Of a stretch of DNA of 39,467 bases, positions 33,536 through 39,423 are shown in pieces; the first letter of the stretch is position 1, and each line of letters starts with the position of its first letter. A model generated the notes under the pieces. That model saw nothing but the letters and a program-made list of their open reading frames with translations, did not search any database and was not told the origin of the DNA. The stretch covers positions 1-39,467 of the IMG/VR virus record IMGVR_UViG_3300027911_000032; one strand, given 5' to 3'. A program made the translations under genes and the position numbers. This DNA is from a virus.

Positions 33536-35856
33536 TGCTACCAGCCGCACTTCAACCTTTAAATGCTTACCGGCAGTTCATTGTTTACAAACTGCAACCG
33601 AGTTCTCGCCCTGGCAAGATGGATAAGATGCCAGTCGATTGGCGCACAGGCAATGTGGCCGACGCGCACGATCCAGCGATTTGGACTGATTACGATACCG
33701 CCTATGCTTGCGGTAACGGCCAAGTCGGATTTGTCTTTACTGATAACGATCCATTTTGGTTTGTTGATATTGATGAGTGTTTGCTACCTAGTGGATGGTC
33801 GCCACTCGCTCAAGAAATATGTAACCTATTGCCAGGCGCAGCCATTGAAGTTTCCGTATCAGGACGCGGGCTGCATTTATTTGGTACCGGCCAAATACCA
33901 CCGCATAAGACCCGTGGTCCATCGGGATCTGGAATCGAGCTCTATCACACGGGCCGATTCGTTGCGCTTGGCAACCCCGAAGGTACTACCGGTAATGCCC
34001 TGCAAGATTGCACTGCTGGCATTACGACATTAGTTAATCGTTACTTCCCCAAGACGGCTGAAGAGTTGCAGGAAGCGAGCTGGTCGCTAGGGCCAGTGGA
34101 GGAATGGAGCGGGCCACTTGAAGATGAGCAGTTGATCTCTCACGCTTGCAATACGAAGTCCTCAACCAGTGTATTTGGTTCTAAGGCGACATTCAAAGAC
34201 CTATGGACTGGCGATGCTGCCGCGTTAGGGAAGTCTTATCCCGATGGTGCCGGTCGCCCTTATGATGAGAGCACTGCCGATGCTGCATTGGCTCAGCACT
34301 TAGCATTTTGGACAGGCAAAGATTGTGAGCGCATGAAGCGTTTAATGTTAGCTTCAGGACTCAAGCGCGATAAGTATGACCGCGAAGATTACCTACCGCG
34401 CACCATTTTGCAGGCTGTGGCCAAACAAAAGGAAGTATGTAAGTACAAGGCCGTTGAAGATAACAAGCTGGTAGTCAAAGCCCGTGAAGTTGAAGGCGAG
34501 ACGTACATTCACCCTGACGCACAAAAAGTATTATTCGATGGCTGCGTGTACGTCATGGACAATCACACCATTCTCATGCCGGGCGGCCATAGCGTCAACC
34601 AATCGCGTTTTGATGCTATGTGTGGTGGTTATTCATTCGTGCTTGATAAGAGCAACACCAAGACCACCAAGTCAGCGTGGGAAGCCTTCACACAATCACA
34701 GGCTTTACGGTTCCCTAAAGTGCATGCTGGTGAGTTCGTACCATCGCGCCCGACTGCTGATATATGGACAAGAGGCAATAAGATCTATGTCAATACCTAT
34801 GCCCCTATCTCTACCCCCAGCAAGCGCGGCAACCCATCACCATTCTTAGAGCACCTCAAAAAGATTCTACCCAACGAGCAAGATCGCCAGATCATCTTAG
34901 CGTACATGGCCGCAGTAGTGCAGTACCCTGGCGTTAAGTTCAAGTGGGCTCCACTCATTCAAGGTGCTCCTGGTAACGGTAAGACATTACTATCTCGCTG
35001 TGTCACTGAAGCAGTCGGGCGCGAATATTGCCACACGCCTAAAGCCAATCAGTTGTCGAGTAAGTTCAATGACTGGCTGGAAGGTCGAATCTTTATCAGC
35101 GTGGAGGACGTCTTTATTGGTGAGCATCAATCTGAGCTTGCTGAGGCCTTAAAGCCTATGCTGACCGACGATTGGATTGAGATTGAGGCTAAGGGTGGCG
35201 TCAAGGCTTCTCGCGCTGTATGCGCCAATTTCATTCTCAACTCAAACCACAAGGACGCAGTACGTAAGACAAGGGATGATCGCCGCTTGGCCGTATTCTA
35301 TTGCAAGCAGCAATCCTATGAGGACATCAAGCGCGATGGAATGGGTGGCAGTTACTTCCCCGATCTCTACTCATGGTTATCCCGTGATGGCTATGCGATT
35401 GTGACTGAGTACCTTCAGACTTACCCTATTCCAGCAGCGCTTAATCCAGCGGGTGAGTGCCACCGCGCCCCAATGACATCCTCCTTTGAAGAGGCCGTGA
35501 TGGAGTCGGCTGGACGCTTGGAGCAAGAGATCAAGAGTGCAATTGAGAATGAGCACATCGGCTTTAGGCATGGCTGGATTAGCTCTCACTTCCTTGATGA
35601 TCTCATTCGTAAAGTGGGCGCGGAGCGTCAATATCCACCCAATAAGCGGCGCGATCTACTTAAAACAATGGGGTATGTACCGCACCCAGGATTAAGCAAT
35701 GGACAAGTGAATAATGCGGTTAGTCCAGATGGTTGCAAGCCACGCTTATACGTTGAGCCCACACATCCTACCTTTAGTAAAACTGGCCGGGTCGTCGCAG
35801 ATCAATACACTAGCGATCAAACCCAGCCATCACACCTTAGAGCTGTGGCGGCGTAA
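33535..35856 (+). CDS. Primase-polymerase / SF3 helicase fusion
   Basis: 773 aa. N-terminal archaeo-eukaryotic-type primase: WFVDID (Asp78, Asp80) and SGRGLHLFG (109-117, His114). C-terminal superfamily 3/D5-like helicase: Walker A GAPGNGKT (477-484), Walker B ISVED (521-525), then an Asn/Arg-rich motif (ANFILNSNHKDAVRKTRDDRRLAVF). The middle links them. This is the NrS-1-like phage replicase-helper arrangement and should prime and unwind for the family B polymerase. Begins in the stop of the upstream gene (TAATG) and converges with the HTH gene, overlapping by 20 bp. Confidence 0.87.
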   Translation: MLPAALQPLNAYRQFIVYKLQPSSRPGKMDKMPVDWRTGNVADAHDPAIWTDYDTAYACGNGQVGFVFTDNDPFWFVDIDECLLPSGWSPLAQEICNLLPGAAIEVSVSGRGLHLFGTGQIPPHKTRGPSGSGIELYHTGRFVALGNPEGTTGNALQDCTAGITTLVNRYFPKTAEELQEASWSLGPVEEWSGPLEDEQLISHACNTKSSTSVFGSKATFKDLWTGDAAALGKSYPDGAGRPYDESTADAALAQHLAFWTGKDCERMKRLMLASGLKRDKYDREDYLPRTILQAVAKQKEVCKYKAVEDNKLVVKAREVEGETYIHPDAQKVLFDGCVYVMDNHTILMPGGHSVNQSRFDAMCGGYSFVLDKSNTKTTKSAWEAFTQSQALRFPKVHAGEFVPSRPTADIWTRGNKIYVNTYAPISTPSKRGNPSPFLEHLKKILPNEQDRQIILAYMAAVVQYPGVKFKWAPLIQGAPGNGKTLLSRCVTEAVGREYCHTPKANQLSSKFNDWLEGRIFISVEDVFIGEHQSELAEALKPMLTDDWIEIEAKGGVKASRAVCANFILNSNHKDAVRKTRDDRRLAVFYCKQQSYEDIKRDGMGGSYFPDLYSWLSRDGYAIVTEYLQTYPIPAALNPAGECHRAPMTSSFEEAVMESAGRLEQEIKSAIENEHIGFRHGWISSHFLDDLIRKVGAERQYPPNKRRDLLKTMGYVPHPGLSNGQVNNAVSPDGCKPRLYVEPTHPTFSKTGRVVADQYTSDQTQPSHLRAVAA

Positions 35857-36019
35857 CGCCTGTCATTAGTAGGAAGAGATTGTACTTAGCGGGGGGCATA
35901 TTACGCCTCCCGCCTTCCCATTCCTGCCAAGCGCGCAGGGTGCCACCAATCATCATGGCTGCTTGAGTTTGCGTAAGGCCTGACAATCGACGCACCTCTT
36001 TAATTAACTTAGGGTTCAT
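35837..36019 (-). CDS. Small HTH (XRE-like) regulator
   Basis: 60 aa from ATG 36019, chosen over an upstream TTG because this ATG overlaps the stop of the preceding small gene (ATGA). The text IKEVRRLSGLTQTQAAMMIGGTLRAWQEWEGGRRNMPPAKYNLFLLMTG is a Cro/XRE-type helix-turn-helix; the GLTQTQAAMMIG segment is the recognition core. Last gene of the leftward early block. Probably a transcription regulator; possible ligand of the AGTTAA-type repeats upstream (inference). Confidence 0.72.
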   Translation of the reverse strand: MNPKLIKEVRRLSGLTQTQAAMMIGGTLRAWQEWEGGRRNMPPAKYNLFLLMTGVTPPQL

Positions 36020-36120
36020 TTTCCAATCGCTTTCATAAAGAAAATACCCATAAAAATTCCGCAAGCATATCCAAACAACATATAAAACAATAATTGATTA
36101 TCGGTAAGTACATGTATCAT
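36016..36120 (-). CDS. 34-residue membrane peptide
   Basis: Starts in the stop of the secreted-protein gene (ATGA at 36117-36120) and ends in the start of the HTH gene (ATGA at 36016-36019). Residues 10-30 (LLFYMLFGYACGIFMGIFFM) form one membrane segment. The double overlap supports real translation. Function unknown. Confidence 0.55.
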   Translation of the reverse strand: MIHVLTDNQLLFYMLFGYACGIFMGIFFMKAIGK

Positions 36121-36416
36121 TTAATCACCCTCCCTTGAGGTTGATAGATATAAGGTTGCGCCGCTGGATAAGGATTGGGCGCGGCCTGTGTGGTACCAAT
36201 GGGCTTACCAGCAGCATTAGTGTAGTAAGTTGTATCACCATAGGTTGTGGCTGTACCTAATGGCTTACCAGTTTGATCACTGATATTGACCACTTGACTA
36301 GGCGGCTGCGTCCACGGGTTCTGTGGTGGGAATAATGCCTGCGCGTGGCAATCGGATGCCGTCGCAAAAGTTCCCAATAAAATACCGATACCAATTAGAA
36401 ATAGTCGTTCAAGCAT
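36117..36416 (-). CDS. Secreted protein with signal peptide
   Basis: 99 aa from ATG 36416; GGAGG (36427-36423) stands 6 nt before it, which makes it better than an ATG five codons upstream. Signal peptide LERLFLIGIGILLGTFATASDCHAQA with a likely cut after AQA (about residue 26). Mature part holds a near-repeat, TGKPLGTATTYGDTTYYTN then AGKPIGTTQ, and Pro-rich ends. Similar small periplasmic proteins of unknown role occur in other phages. Possibly acts on the host envelope. Confidence 0.65.
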   Translation of the reverse strand: MLERLFLIGIGILLGTFATASDCHAQALFPPQNPWTQPPSQVVNISDQTGKPLGTATTYGDTTYYTNAAGKPIGTTQAAPNPYPAAQPYIYQPQGRVIK

Positions 36417-36570
36417 TTTGTGCCTCCACATTGATTAGACCCGCGAAAGGGATCGGTTCATATTTATCGTCAGGGCGTTTACCCCCAGTGACTAGACTAG
36501 GGATAACCCTAAACTGCTCAAGGCGATGCTGCATTGGATGTGGCTCTGGTTTATACGGTTTGGAGTTCAT
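36409..36570 (-). CDS. Small hypothetical protein (53 aa)
   Basis: Pro-rich N-terminus (MNSKPYKPEPHPMQHRLEQ) and a short core (RVIPSLVTGGKRPDDKYEPIPFAGLINVE). An AAGGAAC site precedes the ATG. It overlaps the metallopeptidase gene (20 bp) and the secreted-protein gene (8 bp), in line with the compact operon. Function unknown. Confidence 0.5.
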   Translation of the reverse strand: MNSKPYKPEPHPMQHRLEQFRVIPSLVTGGKRPDDKYEPIPFAGLINVEAQNA

Positions 36571-37201
36571 GTAAGGTTCCTTTAAAGTTAGATCTAAGGC
36601 GGTTGACGTAAGGTTTTGCTATTTCGTGAAAATTAATTTCTCTGAGCTCAGCTAAAGTACCGGTGGACATATAGGCCTGTAATTCATCTTCAAGCACATC
36701 ATCGTGGTAGCCCATGTCAGATAGAGCCTTGAGCATGCGCCCATAATCAAAACGATCGTACTCTTTGAATGTTTCTAGGATCGCTCTGGCCATTCTACGG
36801 TAGCCCATGTCCAAATACCACATTGCGTGGGCTAGTTCATGGTTGACAGTATCGTTATCGCCTACCAATGTACCAATCACATAGAATGGTTTGCGTGTAT
36901 CGAGTTTGTCGTCCATGATCTTGATGAGCGATTTTTCTTGTTTGCTACGCTCCCAGGGAAGCCACCTGCGCCACACAATGTCATTGAAGTTGTACCCGTC
37001 CCATTCATTGAAGTAAGTGATCACGCCTTTTGAATCCATGTGAGCGTGTACAAACTCAGCAAAAGATAGGGGGATCCCCTTTACATCGGCGAGTTTAGAC
37101 TCCTGAAACTCTTGGACTCGACAAAAGGACAGGGATAATTCTCGTTTGTCCTCAAATTGAACCAAAAGGCATTGTGGTATCGGGGTAATAATTTGTATCA
37201 T
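36551..37201 (-). CDS. HExxH zinc metallopeptidase-like protein
   Basis: 216 aa from ATG 37201 (a TTG 12 codons upstream is less likely). The motif NHELAHAMWYLD has His121, Glu122, His125; a downstream DELQAY (Glu173) can supply the third zinc ligand, as in gluzincins. No signal peptide, so cytoplasmic. Its place in the early block suggests cleavage of a host protein or an immunity-type function; neither is shown by sequence. Second HExxH protein of this genome and unrelated in sequence to the one at 8883. Confidence 0.65.
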   Translation of the reverse strand: MIQIITPIPQCLLVQFEDKRELSLSFCRVQEFQESKLADVKGIPLSFAEFVHAHMDSKGVITYFNEWDGYNFNDIVWRRWLPWERSKQEKSLIKIMDDKLDTRKPFYVIGTLVGDNDTVNHELAHAMWYLDMGYRRMARAILETFKEYDRFDYGRMLKALSDMGYHDDVLEDELQAYMSTGTLAELREINFHEIAKPYVNRLRSNFKGTLHELQTV

Positions 37202-37278
37202 GTGGTCAGCTTGTCCTAAAAGTTTCAAAGTTCCCAAAAAAATTTTTACTTTTGTGTATATGGTAAATTGAAATTGGA

Positions 37279-37434
37279 TTAATTCTCCTCCTCTTGACGA
37301 TCGGGTATCTCTTCCGTCTCTTCTATACTGAGCGCGTACATGGCCGAAATCAAATACTCAGTAATTTCTGACAATTTATAGTCACCCGCCCTAAAGGCGT
37401 TACGCTTTATTTCCTCAAGTTCACGTATGTGCAT
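37279..37434 (-). CDS. Small early protein (51 aa)
   Basis: Start ATG 37434 is set by GGAGG (37446-37442) 7 nt upstream; the longer frame starts with TTG and runs through a strongly structured stretch. MHIRELEEIKRNAFRAGDYKLSEITEYLISAMYALSIE is helical; the end is very acidic (EETEEIPDRQEEEN). Small acidic early proteins of phages often bind host enzymes; no direct evidence here. Confidence 0.6.
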   Translation of the reverse strand: MHIRELEEIKRNAFRAGDYKLSEITEYLISAMYALSIEETEEIPDRQEEEN

Positions 37435-37454
37435 GTTAAAACCTCCATTTAATA

Positions 37455-37542
37455 GGGTGAGCTCTACCCCTTGCTTGCGCAAGTCATGGGCGCGAGTTAC
37501 CCCGTAAGGGCGTACACCCTTAAAGCCGGGCAAAATTACCCG
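37455..37542 (-). promoter_or_regulatory. Structured leader with four successive inverted repeats
   Basis: Between genes 37581-37712 and 37279-37434, the 146-bp gap holds CGGG/CCCG (37527-37530/37539-37542), AAGGG/CCCTT (37506-37510/37517-37521), the perfect palindrome CTTGCGCAAG (37474-37483) and the near-palindrome GGGTGAGCTCTACCC (37455-37469). No T-tract follows. It could be an mRNA leader controlling the downstream gene, a processing site or a small RNA. Confidence 0.4.
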
Positions 37543-37580
37543 CCTAAAGCCTCACAAGGTAAGGCCTTAAACTGATAGTT

Positions 37581-37712
37581 TTATGTCAGCATCTCAACGC
37601 GGCCACCAAAGCGCTTGGCGAATTTATCGGCCTGTTTACGGGTAGCAAACTCCATCGAGCAAGCCTCCCCGCTCTTATCGCGATAATGTACGAGCCACCT
37701 TAATGTGATCAT
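37581..37712 (-). CDS. Small early protein (43 aa)
   Basis: Start ATG 37712 is set by GGGGAGG (37724-37718) 5 nt upstream, and it overlaps the stop of the gene before it. MITLRWLVHYRDKSGEACSMEFATRKQADKFAKRFGGRVEML reads as a small beta-alpha-beta unit of the type found in many tiny phage proteins. Function unknown. Confidence 0.6.
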   Translation of the reverse strand: MITLRWLVHYRDKSGEACSMEFATRKQADKFAKRFGGRVEMLT

Positions 37713-37900
37713 AAAAACCTCCCCAATAGATAGCCAAAACCGAACACAATCAGGAAAACCCCCAGCCAATCAGCCAGGGCGTGAAGTTTAGCCATGCGTG
37801 TGGACTGGCAACGCCATAAGCCGGTGGCATAATCGGCGGTTTTAAATGCTTCGGCCACGCTGGAATAAGTGCGTGGCTCATCGTGGTAATTGTGGATCAT
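37709..37900 (-). CDS. Small membrane-anchored early protein (63 aa)
   Basis: Soluble N-terminus (HNYHDEPRTYSSVAEAFKTADYATGLWRCQSTRMAKL) and a C-terminal membrane segment (about 42-62, LADWLGVFLIVFGFGYLLGRF). GGAGGG stands 9 nt before ATG. ATGA-type overlap with the next gene. Function unknown. Confidence 0.6.
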   Translation of the reverse strand: MIHNYHDEPRTYSSVAEAFKTADYATGLWRCQSTRMAKLHALADWLGVFLIVFGFGYLLGRFL

Positions 37901-38041
37901 TTAATAAACCCTCCGAAATGGTTTGAACTCAACGCCATAAGCGCTATTAATGAATATTTCTTGCCATTGGTTGCGGTGGCCGTAACGATCCACCCAATTA
38001 TTGAAAGCCTCACGCGTTTTGAATATCTTAGTGTTCCACAT
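37901..38041 (-). CDS. Small early protein (46 aa)
   Basis: Begins at ATG 38041 with AGGGG upstream, just after the stop of the 28-residue peptide; the longer frame starts at TTG and is not needed. MWNTKIFKTREAFNNWVDRYGHRNQWQEIFINSAYGVEFKPFRRVY has the small alpha-beta look of phage proteins of unknown role. Confidence 0.6.
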   Translation of the reverse strand: MWNTKIFKTREAFNNWVDRYGHRNQWQEIFINSAYGVEFKPFRRVY

Positions 38042-38043
38042 GA

Positions 38044-38130
38044 TTAAACCCCTAGCAATGCGGTTGCAAACATGGCGCCCAATACTGAGGCCATGACGAT
38101 AAATAAGATTATTTTTAATAGTTTGCGCAT
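38044..38130 (-). CDS. 28-residue hydrophobic peptide
   Basis: MRKLLKIILFIVMASVLGAMFATALLGV: basic start then one membrane segment or an uncleaved signal. AGGGGG lies 8 nt before the ATG, and it sits exactly between the stop of the upstream gene and the start of the downstream one. Likely translated. Function unknown. Confidence 0.5.
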   Translation of the reverse strand: MRKLLKIILFIVMASVLGAMFATALLGV

Positions 38131-38132
38131 GA

Positions 38133-38417
38133 TTAAGCCCCCTGGCGCTTAGCAAACTCTAAGCCCTTAATAAATGCGTGCATCTCGTTATATAGTTCGC
38201 GCTTAGTGACGTGGCCGTGCACGATTGGAGTAGAGCAGCCGCCGCCCTCATTCACAATCCGATGAACACACACGCCGCCATAAGCATGGGACAAAGTGAA
38301 ATGCCCTATATTGATCTTGCCGGTTTCTTTGTTTCGATATTCAACTGGTGAGCCGGTTAGCTCGTTGATCCAGGTTACTAGGTTTTCTAATTGCTTCTCA
38401 GTGATTCGCTGTGTCAT
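38133..38417 (-). CDS. Conserved phage hypothetical protein (94 aa)
   Basis: Contains LSHAYGGVCVHRIVNEGGGCSTPIVHGHVTKRELYNEMHAFIKGLE (about 42-87), a pattern I have seen in many unrelated phages and prophages without a known role. N-terminal helix TEKQLENLVTWINELTG. First gene behind a candidate leftward promoter with a 13-bp palindrome in its leader. Confidence 0.68.
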   Translation of the reverse strand: MTQRITEKQLENLVTWINELTGSPVEYRNKETGKINIGHFTLSHAYGGVCVHRIVNEGGGCSTPIVHGHVTKRELYNEMHAFIKGLEFAKRQGA

Positions 38418-38437
38418 GATCTTGATCCTTTGTTTAA

Positions 38438-38450
38438 AGTTAAATTAACT
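38438..38450. promoter_or_regulatory. 13-bp palindrome AGTTAA-A-TTAACT in the leader
   Basis: Perfect inverted repeat just downstream of the leftward promoter 38469-38497 and about 20 bp before the gene at 38417. The same half-site (AGTTAA/TTAACT) recurs at 38915-38938 over the next promoter upstream, so it may be an operator for an early regulator. Confidence 0.45.
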
Positions 38451-38468
38451 GTGAACTACTAAGTTTCT

Positions 38469-38497
38469 ACTATACACGCTTTGTGTACATTGTGCAA
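38469..38497 (-). promoter_or_regulatory. Candidate leftward early promoter
   Basis: Minus strand TTGCAC (38497-38492), 17-bp spacer, TATAGT (38474-38469). Good -10 (5/6), weak -35 (3/6). Lies in the 96-bp gap before the 38417 gene and would serve the long series of small leftward genes. Confidence 0.5.
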
Positions 38498-38513
38498 ACT
38501 ATTTACTAGGTGT

Positions 38514-38861
38514 TTACCCTAATTGGTTAGATGCAATAATTGCCGTGAATTGATCTCTAATGGCTTCAAGTTGCACCAATATTTCAGGCTTAGAGCTAAT
38601 ACGCTCAAACTCTATAAAGCTATCATCCAGCAAACGATTAGACGAAAGTGCACCGATTTCTTTAGCTATCTTAATTACTTCACTTTGCTGATAGTTTTGC
38701 CCAGATTGATAGCGTATCGAATAGTCTTTTCTGCACTCAACGCATTCACAATTACGCACGTATCTCTTAGCGGTATGACCATTCTTACAGGCCTTACCAG
38801 TGAAGTAGTAAAGTGAGTTGGACATGATGGCCTCACGTCGGTTAGTTGGTAAATTTTGCAT
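38514..38861 (-). CDS. Small zinc-finger protein
   Basis: 115 aa. The text YYFTGKACKNGHTAKRYVRNCECVECRKDY (about 18-47) is the zinc-binding N-terminal module (C-x3-H ... C-x2-C) that precedes HNH/endonuclease VII domains in many phage enzymes, but no HNH motif follows; the rest is helical. So it is either a truncated nuclease or a free zinc finger. Start ATG 38861 has GGGAG 6 nt upstream; ATG 38825 is an alternative. First gene of the leftward early block. Confidence 0.65.
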   Translation of the reverse strand: MQNLPTNRREAIMSNSLYYFTGKACKNGHTAKRYVRNCECVECRKDYSIRYQSGQNYQQSEVIKIAKEIGALSSNRLLDDSFIEFERISSKPEILVQLEAIRDQFTAIIASNQLG

Positions 38862-38896
38862 TTAATACTCCCTGTTATTAGTTTGCATGAGTAGTG

Positions 38897-38926
38897 AGTT
38901 TAATATAGTATAGGTTTAACTGTCAA
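38897..38926 (-). promoter_or_regulatory. Main leftward early promoter
   Basis: Minus strand TTGACA (38926-38921), 18-bp spacer, TAAACT (38902-38897), about 36 bp before the zinc-finger gene. The -35 is perfect and the -10 is the same as at 8609. An inverted repeat TTTAACT (38915-38921) / AGTTAAA (38932-38938) flanks the -35 region and could be an operator. Confidence 0.55.
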
Positions 38927-38946
38927 TTGGTAGTTAAAGGTGACGC

Positions 38947-39186
38947 TAAAAGGTAGAAAATATCTTTATAAATCAATTACTTAAATGTTTCTACCTCGAA
39001 CTTTTTACCACCTCGATGACACTTCATACCCTTTTTATATTATAATATCATAATAACATATAGTATATATACTCTTTTACGTACACTATTACTCTATTCT
39101 ATTTTATAAAAGGTAGAAAGGTAATAGGGAATAAGGGTATATAAATCAACGGGTTAGGCCACCTCATCGAACTTACCTCGAACTTT
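38947..39186. repeat. Duplicated repeat module flanking an AT-rich core (possible origin)
   Basis: Three words occur twice in the same order: TAAAAGGTAGAAA (38947-38959, 39107-39119), TATAAATCAA (38967-38976, 39140-39149) and TACCTCGAACTTT (38992-39004, 39174-39186). TTTCTACCT (38988-38996) is an inverted copy of the first. Between the modules, 39031-39110 is almost pure A/T with palindromes ATATTATAATAT (39037-39048) and GTATATATAC (39063-39072). Repeats plus an easily melted core are typical of replication origins, but a regulatory role is also possible. Confidence 0.5.
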
Positions 39187-39230
39187 AAGCATGTGGTTGC
39201 TAAAGGTAAGCTATCAGTGCATGAGGTTAG

Positions 39231-39257
39231 TTGGCACTCATCGACTTAGAGTGCTAA
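39231..39257. promoter_or_regulatory. CIRCE element (HrcA operator)
   Basis: Arms TTGGCACTC (39231-39239) and GAGTGCTAA (39249-39257) with exactly 9 nt between. The CIRCE consensus is TTAGCACTC-N9-GAGTGCTAA; the only difference is G for A at position 3 of the left arm. CIRCE is bound by HrcA, the heat-shock repressor of groESL/dnaK operons in many bacteria. No hrcA or heat-shock gene is in this window. On the plus strand a weak promoter (TTGGCA 39231-39236, 18 bp, TAATAA 39255-39260) is embedded. Confidence 0.8.
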
Positions 39258-39354
39258 TAAATGGGACATAGTGACGCACTCAGTTACATAACGAAACGAG
39301 CCGCCCGCGCCCGCTGGTGCTTGTGGCTTTAAAGGTTCGCTCGGTGGCTCCCAG

Positions 39355-39370
39355 TGTTTCACGTGAAACA
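39355..39370. promoter_or_regulatory. Perfect chromosomal-type parS site
   Basis: TGTTTCACGTGAAACA is a perfect 16-bp palindrome identical to the conserved bacterial parS consensus bound by chromosomal ParB (Spo0J). No parA or parB gene is present in this window, so it would be read by host ParB. It is 97 bp from the CIRCE element. Confidence 0.85.
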
Positions 39371-39423
39371 ATTGACGCCTGGGGACTCCCCCAATGCACA
39401 CAATGCGAGGGGCTTCGTTAGTG

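Noticed and set aside
36844-36857. TGACAGTATCGTTA, resembling the TGAC-N6-GTCA operator
   Set aside because: Inside a coding region, with imperfect arms and no promoter beside it.
37435-37533. Upstream extension of the 37279 gene to 84 aa
   Set aside because: It needs a TTG start with no ribosome site, while ATG 37434 has a perfect GGAGG; the stretch is strongly structured.
37455-37542. Possible tRNA in the structured stretch
   Set aside because: No cloverleaf, no GTTC loop or acceptor pairing fits on either strand.
39372-39377. TTGACG directly after parS as a promoter -35
   Set aside because: No acceptable -10 at 15-19 bp.
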